In this document: in pieces, positions 53,435-61,895 of the stretch
Layout: every line of letters starts with the position of its first letter
Numbering within the stretch: position 1 is the stretch's first letter
Origin: Bythopirellula sp041737835
GTDB taxonomy: Bacteria > Planctomycetota > Planctomycetia > Pirellulales > Lacipirellulaceae
Assembly: GCA_041737835.1 (NCBI GenBank)
Contig: JBGSQY010000057.1
Reading direction: 5' to 3' (one strand)
DNA: 64,000 nucleotides
Notes under the pieces: generated by a model
What the model saw: the letters and a program-made list of their open reading frames with translations, nothing else
Database searches by the model: none
What the model was told of the DNA's origin: nothing
Position numbers and translations under genes: made by a program

Positions 53435-53878
53435 AGTAGTTCGAGATCATCCCATTCCTACGCATATCTAGCATGACAAAGGATTGCTAGATCGCAGCTA
53501 GTAATTCAATGAATGATGCTAGGGAGTTGATCGATGGTCACCTCCCTAGCTGCTTACTGGCGGTATTTTTTAACCGTTGTCGAACCTCAGGTGTGGTATT
53601 TACCACTAGGCTGGTCGTTTCGTGACAACCTTTGCTCTACATAACCGTCAATTTCGCTATGACGATTGAGTGCTTGAATTACAGGCTATTTCCCTTTTTC
53701 CTTAAGATCGCAATAAGAGTTTTGACTCCTCTTTGGAGCAACGTAGCCTTTCAAGTGGAGCAAACTCTCCACACTTGCCGACGGGAGAGATACCCCGATT
53801 CTCTCGACGTACTTGGATATGACATCTTTGGGCAGACGACTCTGACAATGGCCGTCGTTCACCAGTGAAAGGGTCGTC
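53435..53878. other. 444-bp intergenic region with hairpins
   Basis: It has two inverted repeats after the SDR gene (53466-53492 and 53518-53550) and two overlapping short frames (53632-53868 plus and 53686-53913 minus) that lack features. No gene supported. Confidence 0.4.
53466..53550 (+). terminator. two hairpins downstream of the SDR gene
   Basis: ATCTAGC/GCTAGAT (53466-53472 and 53486-53492) and GCTAGGGAG/CTCCCTAGC (53518-53526 and 53542-53550). The second has a perfect 9-bp stem, with a run of T at about 53565-53571 somewhat further downstream. Confidence 0.4.
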
Positions 53879-54275
53879 GTGAATTCAGCATCTCCGAAGA
53901 CAGAACATTGCACCCTGTTGAGCAGCTTGGCAACCGTCGTCGTTGGCGGATTGGTTCTGTTGGGATGGACGCTTCACTTTGACTTGCTGAAACGCATTCT
54001 GCCAGGGTTCGTGGCCATGAACCCGCTAACAGCCTTGTGTTTCATTCGGCATCGCCCTGCCCTGCCTGCTAGGCTGGGCCGCGTATAACGTGTATATCAC
54101 CAAACCCATGGCGTACGAAGATTATGTTGAAGCCGTGAAGAGACTCGGGCTACTGTCCAAGTTGTGCAAATTCCTGCAGAGGATAGAGGGTAAGAGACAT
54201 AACATGAAGGGCAACGGGACAGAAACTATCCTGCACCGCCGAGGACTCGTTGCGAATCGTCCAAAAACCATTTAA
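53879..54275 (+). pseudogene. decayed sensor / response-regulator remnant
   Basis: The first frame (from ATG 53879, 69 codons) gives SLATVVVGGLVLLGWTLHFD and LLKRILPGFVAMNPLTALCF, the start of a membrane sensor domain as in planctomycete hybrid kinases. The frame then shifts. In another frame around 54090-54150 it reads NVYITKPMAYEDYVEAVKRL, the end of a receiver domain with the conserved Lys-Pro. A deletion has joined the beginning of a sensor gene to the end of a receiver gene. The result cannot function. The HD-GYP receiver gene is 48 bp downstream. Confidence 0.65.
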
Positions 54276-54323
54276 CCCTGATAAGTTACTCACCATTATT
54301 CGCGATGTGTTGGATCACGAGCT

Positions 54324-55469
54324 ATGTCTGGCAAATTGAACTGGTCGGAAATGGAACCCGAGAATCGCACTATCCTAGTGGTGGACGATGACGGAACACT
54401 GCGTAATTTATTGGTCCGCTGGCTCAAAGGTGCCGGCTGGCACTGCTTGGCGGCCTCCAATGCCAGCCAGGCCCTCGAAGTTTTACGCAATCACCCCGTG
54501 CAGGTCGTGACGACCGACCTCAATATGCCTGGCCAAAACGGCATTTGGCTGCTTCAGGAAATAACGAAGAGCTACCCCGATGTTTCAGTAGTTATGCTCA
54601 CGGCCTTGATCGATACCCAACGTGCGATCGATGCGTTGACGAAGGGCGCAGTCGACTATTCGCTCAAGCCGATCCAAAGCCAAGAATATTTGTTTCGTGT
54701 CCAGCAAGCCTGGGAACGGGCACAATTGGTGAAAGAACGTCGCGAACACTTGCTCATGCTCGAGCGCCGTGTTCGCGAACAAACGGTCGAATTGCGGCAG
54801 GCACAAGAAGAAACGATTCATCGCCTGGTAATCGCTTCATCCTGCCGCGACGAAGAAACCGGAGCGCATATTCGCCGCACAGGGCTGTTGAGCGAATATT
54901 TAGCGCATTGCGCTGGGTGGTCCGAAGCCGAGGCCGAGCAGCTCCGCATGGCAGCCCCCATGCACGATGTGGGCAAAATTGGGATCTCCGATGCAATTCT
55001 CCTCAAGCGGGGGAAGCTGACGGAAGCGGAGTTCGAACAAATGAAACAGCACACTATTATTGGTGCGCGGATGCTGGCTGCTTCAAGTTCGCCTGTTCTG
55101 CAGCTTGCGGAAAAAATTGCCCTTTCTCACCATGAACGTTGGGACGGTGCAGGTTATCCCCAACGGCTGGCAGGCGAGCAAATCCCCGAGGCGGCACGTA
55201 TCGTTTCCATCGTCGACGTCTACGACGCCATCAGCCACGACCGGGTCTATCGCCCGGCGATGTCCGAAGAGCTTGTGCTCGAAATCATGCGGCGCGGTTT
55301 AGCTACGCATTTCGACCCGCATTTACTGACCTTATTTCTCGCCCACTATGAAGAACTGCGCGAAATTTCCCTGGCGAATCCCGACGAAGCGATTGACGAT
55401 GTCCCTCGGACTCCTCTATTGGCTCGACCAGAGATGGCCTGCCAACCAGCTGAGGCAGTTTCGCTATAA
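54324..55469 (+). CDS. response regulator with an HD-GYP phosphodiesterase domain
   Basis: A 381-residue c-di-GMP phosphodiesterase candidate. Receiver domain (about 15-130) with VVDDD, phospho-acceptor Asp65 in TTDLNMPGQNG and Lys in YSLKPIQ. A coiled coil (about 140-170) links it to the HD-GYP domain (about 170-350). The metal-binding motif MHDVGKIGISDAILLKRGKL is near 211, HHERWDGAGYP near 268 and VDVYDAISHDRVYR near 300. The GYP motif is intact, so it should hydrolyse c-di-GMP. Start 54324 or ATG 54351. This contrasts with the degenerate c-di-GMP-type domains at 16-18.8 kb. Confidence 0.88.
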   Translation: MSGKLNWSEMEPENRTILVVDDDGTLRNLLVRWLKGAGWHCLAASNASQALEVLRNHPVQVVTTDLNMPGQNGIWLLQEITKSYPDVSVVMLTALIDTQRAIDALTKGAVDYSLKPIQSQEYLFRVQQAWERAQLVKERREHLLMLERRVREQTVELRQAQEETIHRLVIASSCRDEETGAHIRRTGLLSEYLAHCAGWSEAEAEQLRMAAPMHDVGKIGISDAILLKRGKLTEAEFEQMKQHTIIGARMLAASSSPVLQLAEKIALSHHERWDGAGYPQRLAGEQIPEAARIVSIVDVYDAISHDRVYRPAMSEELVLEIMRRGLATHFDPHLLTLFLAHYEELREISLANPDEAIDDVPRTPLLARPEMACQPAEAVSL

Positions 55470-55633
55470 ACAACTCTCGTCGGATCAGCAAGTTGATTAT
55501 GGACGAAGAACATGCAATGAACAACGGTATGACATCTGGTTACAGATCCCAAAACTGCTGCCGTATTGGTCCTTAAATGTCTTCAGGTCGGCCATTGGAT
55601 CCGAGGAAACAGATTTCAATTATTCTCCAATAG

Positions 55634-58600
55634 CTACAATAACCCTAGCAAACCTCCGAGCGAAGGGATTGCCAACACGCCAACAGGAGCCATTTCTCCA
55701 TAGATCGTTAGCCCATACTGGCTTCGCAGCTGTGCGGTTGTCTTGCCGACATACTCGGCTGGAATGTGAGGTTTAGCCTCGGGAAACGGCACGGCCGTTG
55801 CGACTTGGACCCCTGCATAGAGTTGACGGTTGGAATAGGGGCCATAGTTCAGAAATATCTTTGATTCATAGAACAAATGATCGATACCCCAGCCCACCTT
55901 AAACTCATTGTCCTCAAATCGCATATTGACATCCCGTTGGGTGTAGCTACCCAAGATTTCCTCGGTGAGCGGCAGCATCTTAAAGTCTCCTTGCACCGTC
56001 ACGAACCGACCCGACTTGGCTGCGGGGCGAACAGAAATTCCAATACGAGTTTCAAATGATCCGCCATTGACAATCGAGTAACCACGCTTAGCGACTTCGA
56101 TACCGATGTGATATCCGCTCACATGCAGATAGTCGTACACGATATTCTCGGAAACCGCGTTCGAGTTAACACCGATATTTCCCAAACCGACAAAATCATG
56201 CTCGATCGACAAATTCTGCAAGGTGATGTTACGAGCATAGGGCACGGCCGCGCCTTCGTCGTTGTTCCAGAATTGGGAGTTTTTAATCACGCTTACTGCG
56301 TTATGCGTGGCGTTGCGTTGGGTGTACCAAACCGCGATACCCACTGCTGAAGAGTAGCCCATGTTGCCTGAGAACTCTAAAATTGGAACGTCGTCAGTCA
56401 GAATAGCCTCCGCTCCATTGGCAATCGAAGGGTCAGCCAGATTGACGGCATTAAACATAGCGGCATGACCGAAATTCAAGCCCCGCGAAAAGTAGATAAA
56501 TGCGTTGCCCTCGGAATGAGCAGCAACATTGTTGACGACTCGAATTCCCGTACCTTGAAACCAGAAGGCATCCCCACCGTGACCAAAATCTTGGGCTCGC
56601 AGTCTCGCCTCAACGCTTTCCCCTGAAGACTTAGTTTGAATGGCAACATTTCCGATAAACGAGCCAATCTCGTCACCCACTTCCGTAACAAAGGCTGCCC
56701 CGAGCACGTTAAACGAAACATTCTCGATAAAATCAACGTTGCTGCTGTGATTCACGTAACCCCAGCCGCCATTGTCTTCCACTACGCTGCCGCTCACCGT
56801 GGCGACTGTGCCGTCAGCCGATGTTCCCGTCCGATGAAAATGTACGGCGTAGCGAGCGCGGGGGTTGGTGCCCGTGCCAGGTACTAAATTCCAATTCGCG
56901 TCCACATCTGGGTCATTGATGACTTGCGTTTTATCCGTCCGACCCAATTTATAAAACTTGGCGTTTGCAATCTCGACGTCAGGGTTGTGCATAAACATCA
57001 CGTGGCCCCGTCGTGTGATTTCATCCCCCTCTGATTCAATCACGACGTTCCTGGTCAAGTTAGCGATGTGAATCGGTTGCTCCAAAGAGATAATATTGTG
57101 GTCAGAAGTCAGAGGATCGAAAATGACACGATTGCCAATAATCACGCGAATCGTGCGAACCTCGTCCTCACCATCAACAGTCGTGCTGGGGATCACAATT
57201 CGATCACCGACGGCCCATCCAACAGGAACACTTGAAAACACCACCGATGACGAGTCCGCGGTCAAACTCCCGTTGTACGCAAGCGCCGACGTTTTGGCCG
57301 CGCCATGAATGGATACTTCGCCGTGAGTAATCAGACCGCGGCTAATCCCAAAGGGATCCCAAGCACGATCGATCACGCCGTTGTCAGTAATCACCAAGCG
57401 CGCGGTAACGTTGGCGGCAATGGGGTCGTCGGTCGTGCCCATCTCATAAGCCCCCGCGTCGGATACGATCAGCGTATCGACTCGCAACATCGTATTGACT
57501 TGAGTAGCAAACGACAATTTTCCATCCACTCGAATCGTGGCCATTTCGTTGACCAGAACACGATCGATCGTGACTTCTACACCGATCGGTATCAACACGC
57601 GGGAACCACTGGAAGGCACCAAGCCGTCATGCCAAGTCGCGGGATCGCTCCAGTCGCCGGATGAAGTTGCATAGTGTGTCACTTGGTCATAACGCACAAG
57701 TTCGAACAACGCCAGATGCTCTCTTCGCTTGCTTACATCATCCGAGTGAGGAATCAGGGTCTGTAGCGATTCTTGCTCTGTTTTGTCTCGAAGATCATCC
57801 AGCGAGTCCAACAAGTCAAAGCCTTCAACCGTTGGTAAGTGATCGATCACATGCACATCGTGATGGCCGCCCATGGAATGGGCTTGTTGGCTACCATGGG
57901 CCATCTTATTTGGATCATACACACTCAGGGCCCCAGTAAGAATAAACCAATCCAGGTCGGCCCCGCCAGCTAACGAATCAGGAACGTAGTCATCGAAGAC
58001 GGTTTCTTCAGACTGGAGATAAGCCGCAAAACTCTCGTCTTCGATGTGATGAATGCGCTCGTGATAGTCGCTCGCGCTCGACCATGCGGCCATTAGTAAT
58101 TCAAGGGTAGTTAGATCGTAGGCCACCAAACCACCGATAAGCAAATCTTCTCCTTGCGAGCCGTTGAGCGAATCCACTCCTTCACCACCGATTAAGACGT
58201 CATTGCCCGCGTCCCCTTCCAACGTATCGGCGCCGCTATCACCTGAGAGCAAATCATTCCCCGCCTCACCTCGCAAATAGTCATCCCCTGCTCCCCCGAA
58301 GAGGAAATTATTGCCGGCTTGGCCGTAGAGCGAATCGTTGCCATCCTGTCCCCAGAGATGGTCGGCTCCTTCACTACCAGTAAGCTGATCGTCACCGGCG
58401 CCGCCATAAAGTTTGTCGTCTCCCAAACCGCCAAACAAGCGATCGTTGCCAGCTTGGCCGTCCAAGAAATCATTTCCGGCATCACCAAACAGCTGATCTG
58501 CACCCTCTTCCCCTTCCAACCTGTCATTGCCCTCACCACCATAGAGGAGATCGTCGTCAGCGCCGCCGTACAAGGTGTCGACATCATTCTCGCCATAGAG

Positions 58601-60040
58601 TCGATCTGCCCCTGCATCTCCACGGAGCAAATCTTTGTCGTTCCCCCCGCGTAGAGTGTCATTGCCATCGCCGCCGAACAAACGGTCCGCCCCTTCTCCT
58701 CCATACAACGTATCATTGCCAACATCGCCCCACAAAGAGTCGTTGCCACTCTCGCCAAACATGACATCATCGTCGGCTCCCCCCGTTATTCTATCGTTGC
58801 CGTCGCCGCCATAGATTTCGTCGTTACCCCGATCACCATGTAAAGAGTCGTCGCCCGCATCACCAAAAAGTTTATCATCACCAAGATGTCCGATTAGATA
58901 GTCATTGCCTAAACCACCGCGTAAGGAATCGTTTCCTTCTCCACCCTTCAGTTGATCGTTTCCATCACCACCTTGTAAGGCATCGTCGCCGTCATCTCCC
59001 AAAAGCAGATCATTGCCATCGTCACCTTTAAGTGCGTCATTATCTGCCCCCCCGCTCAACTTATCTTCACCATCACCGCCATTCAGGTCATCGTCCCCAG
59101 CTTCTCCTGACAAGGAATCATCGCCCTCGTCGCCGAAAAGGCGGTCATCACCTTGCTGGCCATTAAGCAAGTCGTTACCCAAGCCACCCCGCAAGACATC
59201 ATTCTCGGTGCCTCCGCGCAGAATATCATCTCCCTCATTTCCGTAGATTATGTCGTTGCCCTCGTCACCAGAGAGAACGTCGTTTCCAGCATTTCCTAAC
59301 AGCGTGTCATTGCCCAGCCCTCCCATTAGAGAGTCGTCGTGATCTCCTCCTTCAAGGCGATCATTACCATCTCCGCCGGAAAGAGAGTCATTACCTTCGT
59401 CGCCGTAAATGCGATCGTCACCACGTTCTCCGAACAATTGATCATTGCCCGTTCCCCCACGCATGTAATCAGCACCTTCTCCTCCTAGAATTAAATCGCT
59501 CCCGTCACCCCCCGTGATCGTATCGTTCCCAGCATCACCATGAATCACATCATTTCCGATCGAGCCACGGAGTATGTCGTTTCCATCTCCACCAATCAGC
59601 AAATCGCCGCCTTCACCGCCGTCAAAATCATCGACGTTCGTGCCTCCCATTAATGTGTCGTTGCCGCCTTCGCCCACGGCCCGCGAAGGAAGATTTGTGG
59701 AGTTAACAAAAGTGTCGTCTCCATCCTTGCCAACAAAGTGAATCTGCGTGACTTGCGAAGCGAGATAGTCCAGAACGATTGACTCGTCACCCGATTCCAA
59801 TTGCGCTTTGATATTGCCATTGGCCGCCTGGGTTATTGTCACCGTGTCCGCATCGCTGCTTCCCGTGACGACCAACTTCGAGCCGTTCAAATAAAATTGC
59901 GCAGCACTCACCGCCAACAACCGGCGATCTTCGAGCGACTCCACGCCCAGCGCGCATTGTGTGACGGGTTTCGCCTTACGGGCCTTCTTCTGGGAATTGA
60001 AAAGATCGGAAATACCACGGAGAAGGTTTGCTATCGACAT
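55634..60040 (-). CDS. giant RTX-repeat protein with G8 and beta-helix domains
   Basis: A 1,468-residue secreted protein. Near the N-terminus VESLEDRRLLA is the planctomycetal motif. Residues about 120-635 are RTX nonapeptides (pattern G-G-x-G-N-D-x-L-x), about 55 in all, which bind calcium and suggest type I-like export or surface folding. From about 790 a G8 domain begins (SGDWSDPATWHDGLVPSSGS) and from about 900 to 1,350 a right-handed parallel beta-helix (for example RYAVHFHRTGTSADGT, DNGGWGYVNHSSNVDFIENV), as in CEMIP/TMEM2-type polysaccharide-binding or hyaluronan-depolymerising proteins. Catalytic activity cannot be read from sequence. ATG 60040 is the only sensible start. Confidence 0.85.
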   Translation of the reverse strand: MSIANLLRGISDLFNSQKKARKAKPVTQCALGVESLEDRRLLAVSAAQFYLNGSKLVVTGSSDADTVTITQAANGNIKAQLESGDESIVLDYLASQVTQIHFVGKDGDDTFVNSTNLPSRAVGEGGNDTLMGGTNVDDFDGGEGGDLLIGGDGNDILRGSIGNDVIHGDAGNDTITGGDGSDLILGGEGADYMRGGTGNDQLFGERGDDRIYGDEGNDSLSGGDGNDRLEGGDHDDSLMGGLGNDTLLGNAGNDVLSGDEGNDIIYGNEGDDILRGGTENDVLRGGLGNDLLNGQQGDDRLFGDEGDDSLSGEAGDDDLNGGDGEDKLSGGADNDALKGDDGNDLLLGDDGDDALQGGDGNDQLKGGEGNDSLRGGLGNDYLIGHLGDDKLFGDAGDDSLHGDRGNDEIYGGDGNDRITGGADDDVMFGESGNDSLWGDVGNDTLYGGEGADRLFGGDGNDTLRGGNDKDLLRGDAGADRLYGENDVDTLYGGADDDLLYGGEGNDRLEGEEGADQLFGDAGNDFLDGQAGNDRLFGGLGDDKLYGGAGDDQLTGSEGADHLWGQDGNDSLYGQAGNNFLFGGAGDDYLRGEAGNDLLSGDSGADTLEGDAGNDVLIGGEGVDSLNGSQGEDLLIGGLVAYDLTTLELLMAAWSSASDYHERIHHIEDESFAAYLQSEETVFDDYVPDSLAGGADLDWFILTGALSVYDPNKMAHGSQQAHSMGGHHDVHVIDHLPTVEGFDLLDSLDDLRDKTEQESLQTLIPHSDDVSKRREHLALFELVRYDQVTHYATSSGDWSDPATWHDGLVPSSGSRVLIPIGVEVTIDRVLVNEMATIRVDGKLSFATQVNTMLRVDTLIVSDAGAYEMGTTDDPIAANVTARLVITDNGVIDRAWDPFGISRGLITHGEVSIHGAAKTSALAYNGSLTADSSSVVFSSVPVGWAVGDRIVIPSTTVDGEDEVRTIRVIIGNRVIFDPLTSDHNIISLEQPIHIANLTRNVVIESEGDEITRRGHVMFMHNPDVEIANAKFYKLGRTDKTQVINDPDVDANWNLVPGTGTNPRARYAVHFHRTGTSADGTVATVSGSVVEDNGGWGYVNHSSNVDFIENVSFNVLGAAFVTEVGDEIGSFIGNVAIQTKSSGESVEARLRAQDFGHGGDAFWFQGTGIRVVNNVAAHSEGNAFIYFSRGLNFGHAAMFNAVNLADPSIANGAEAILTDDVPILEFSGNMGYSSAVGIAVWYTQRNATHNAVSVIKNSQFWNNDEGAAVPYARNITLQNLSIEHDFVGLGNIGVNSNAVSENIVYDYLHVSGYHIGIEVAKRGYSIVNGGSFETRIGISVRPAAKSGRFVTVQGDFKMLPLTEEILGSYTQRDVNMRFEDNEFKVGWGIDHLFYESKIFLNYGPYSNRQLYAGVQVATAVPFPEAKPHIPAEYVGKTTAQLRSQYGLTIYGEMAPVGVLAIPSLGGLLGLL
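58140..59690 (-). repeat. tandem RTX nonapeptide array at DNA level (27-bp units)
   Basis: The stretch encodes about 500 residues of G-G-x-G-N-D-x-L-x, so on the order of 55 units of 27 bp. The units are diverged in third positions. Antisense ORFs in this region are artefacts of the periodicity. Confidence 0.85.
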
Positions 60041-60425
60041 GGGTCTCTATTGGGAGTGCGAGACAAAGATGACGTCACTGCCATCCTGCTCAAGGAAAGA
60101 AAATATGTGTGCAACGTTTATCGCGACATCACTGCGCGAACAAAACATCCATGTTGCAAACCATGACTGGCATCATGGCGGCATCAAAGCGATTTACCTA
60201 AAGAGGACGCAGTCCCTGGCGTAAGGTAAATGCGAATGTCCATCGAAAAGCCCCTGCATCTGAAGAGTAGGCAATGTCATCGGGAAAAGAAACACAGATT
60301 TCACTTTTTTTCGGTCTTCCGACAAATAAAGCGCACAGACCGTGGGATCCAAATTGCTACAAATTCTCCGGCTCACCAATCCCGTAAACTTGGTATTTTT
60401 CCGAGCCGACTAAAAGAGCACCCCC
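60041..60425. other. 385-bp region between DUF1501 and the RTX gene
   Basis: It lies downstream of the DUF1501 stop and upstream of the RTX gene start, both minus. It contains the nested hairpin at 60192-60231. No gene. Confidence 0.45.
60192..60231. promoter_or_regulatory. nested hairpin upstream of the RTX/G8 gene
   Basis: The outer arms ATTTACCT (60192-60199) and AGGTAAAT (60224-60231) pair perfectly. Inside, GGAC and GTCC pair around GCA (60207-60217). It lies about 150 bp upstream of the RTX gene start. It may be a leader structure, an operator, or a terminator for DUF1501. Confidence 0.4.
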
Positions 60426-61895
60426 CTAAGTGAGGATCGGGCTCACCACCTGCCCGTGAACATCTGTCAGTCGATAGCGGCGGCCTTGGAACTTGTAGGT
60501 GAGCCGCTCGTGATCGACCCCCAGCAAATGCAGCAGCGTTGCCTGCAAATCGTGTACGTGGACCGGATTCTTCACAATGTTGTATCCAAACGGATCGGTC
60601 TCGCCGTAAACTAAACCCGGCTTCACACCCGCACCCGCCATCCACATCGTAAAACATCGGGGATGGTGATCGCGGCCGTAATTCGAGGCTGTGAGTTCTC
60701 CCTGGCTGTAACTGGTTCTTCCGAACTCCCCCCCCCACACGACAAGGGTGTCTTCTAGCAGTCCGCGTTGTTTCAAATCGGTAATCAGTGCCGCGCATGC
60801 CTGATCCGTGGCTTGGCACTGCTCGGTCAGCCCCGACGGCAAATTGTCGTGCTGATCCCACCCGCGGTGAAACAGCTGAATGAAGCGCACGTCGCGCTCC
60901 GCCAGTTTTCGGGCGAGCAAACAATTGGCGGCAAACGTCCCCGGTTTGCGCGAATCAGGGCCATACAAATCGAAAATGTGCTCCGGCTCCTGCGACATAT
61001 CCGTCACTTCGGGCACAGAAGTTTGCATCCGAAATGCCATTTCATATTGAGCGATTCGCGCTGAAATCGCCGGGTCGAGCGTCTTCTCGGCTTGGATCTG
61101 GTGCAACTCCCGCAAGCGATCGAGCATGCCGCGTCGGCTTGCCGCAGAAATTCCCGCGGGGTTATTTAAGTACAACACCGGGTCCTGTCCCGCTCGAAAT
61201 TGCACGCCCTGATGCACCGAAGGAAGAAATCCGCTTCCCCACAACCGCGAATACAACGGTTGCCCCCCCGCGCCGCGACTCACCAATACACAGAATGCTG
61301 GCAGATTGTCGTTAGACGATCCGAGACCGTAGCTCAGCCAAGCCCCGATCGAAGGCCGACCCGCGATCTGCGAACCCGTTTGAAAAAATGTCGTCGCGGG
61401 ATCGTGGTTTATCGCCTCGGTGTACATCGAACGAATGATGCACAGTTCGTCGATCACCTTCGCCGTGTGCGGCAACAGCTCGCTAACCCACGTACCGTTC
61501 TGGCCGTGCTGATTGAATTTGAAAATCGAGCCCGCCAGCGGCAATGTCGCTTGATTTCCCGACATGCCCGTGAGCCGCTGCCCCTGACGTACCGAGTCGG
61601 GCAACTCTTCGCCGTTTCTTTCGTTGAGCAGAGGTTTGTAGTCGAACATCTCCATCTGCGACGGCCCGCCGCTCATGAAGAGATAGATCACCCGCTTTGC
61701 CTTGGCAGGAAAATGCAAATTCGGCAACACACCGCCAGAAGGCGAACCAACGACCGACGCGGCAGCCGGCACATTACTTCCCAACATATGCGCCAACACG
61801 GCAGAGCCGAGCCCGACACTCGTGCGGGCAAAGAAATGCCGCCGCGTCATGTCCCCGCTCTGGTCATCGACATGGTCGTTATACGAGCAACTCAT
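60426..61895 (-). CDS. DUF1501 family protein (Tat-exported)
   Basis: A 489-residue protein typical of planctomycetes and always next to a PSD1/DUF1553 gene. The twin-arginine signal is MTRRHFFARTSVGLGSAVLA (from residue 16). Later DUF1501 motifs are FPAKAKRVIYLFMSGGPSQM, the SYGLGSSNDNLPAFCVL segment, FIQLFHRGWDQHDNLP and the VWGGEFGRTSYSQG block. The family is related to the alkaline-phosphatase/sulfatase superfamily and is thought to help sulfated polysaccharide use, but a reaction is not established. Its ATG overlaps the stop of the upstream PSD1 gene by 4 bp (ATGA), so they are translationally coupled. Confidence 0.92.
   Translation of the reverse strand: MSCSYNDHVDDQSGDMTRRHFFARTSVGLGSAVLAHMLGSNVPAAASVVGSPSGGVLPNLHFPAKAKRVIYLFMSGGPSQMEMFDYKPLLNERNGEELPDSVRQGQRLTGMSGNQATLPLAGSIFKFNQHGQNGTWVSELLPHTAKVIDELCIIRSMYTEAINHDPATTFFQTGSQIAGRPSIGAWLSYGLGSSNDNLPAFCVLVSRGAGGQPLYSRLWGSGFLPSVHQGVQFRAGQDPVLYLNNPAGISAASRRGMLDRLRELHQIQAEKTLDPAISARIAQYEMAFRMQTSVPEVTDMSQEPEHIFDLYGPDSRKPGTFAANCLLARKLAERDVRFIQLFHRGWDQHDNLPSGLTEQCQATDQACAALITDLKQRGLLEDTLVVWGGEFGRTSYSQGELTASNYGRDHHPRCFTMWMAGAGVKPGLVYGETDPFGYNIVKNPVHVHDLQATLLHLLGVDHERLTYKFQGRRYRLTDVHGQVVSPILT

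Noticed and set aside
53632..53913. Two overlapping small ORFs on opposite strands
   Set aside because: Neither has a recognisable domain or a good start signal.
58192..58770. Long antisense ORF in the RTX region
   Set aside because: It is a shadow of the 27-bp periodic repeat and has low-complexity content (Met, Ser, Thr).
58140..59690. Possible CRISPR array
   Set aside because: The 27-bp periodic units encode RTX nonapeptides; there are no constant repeats separated by unique spacers.
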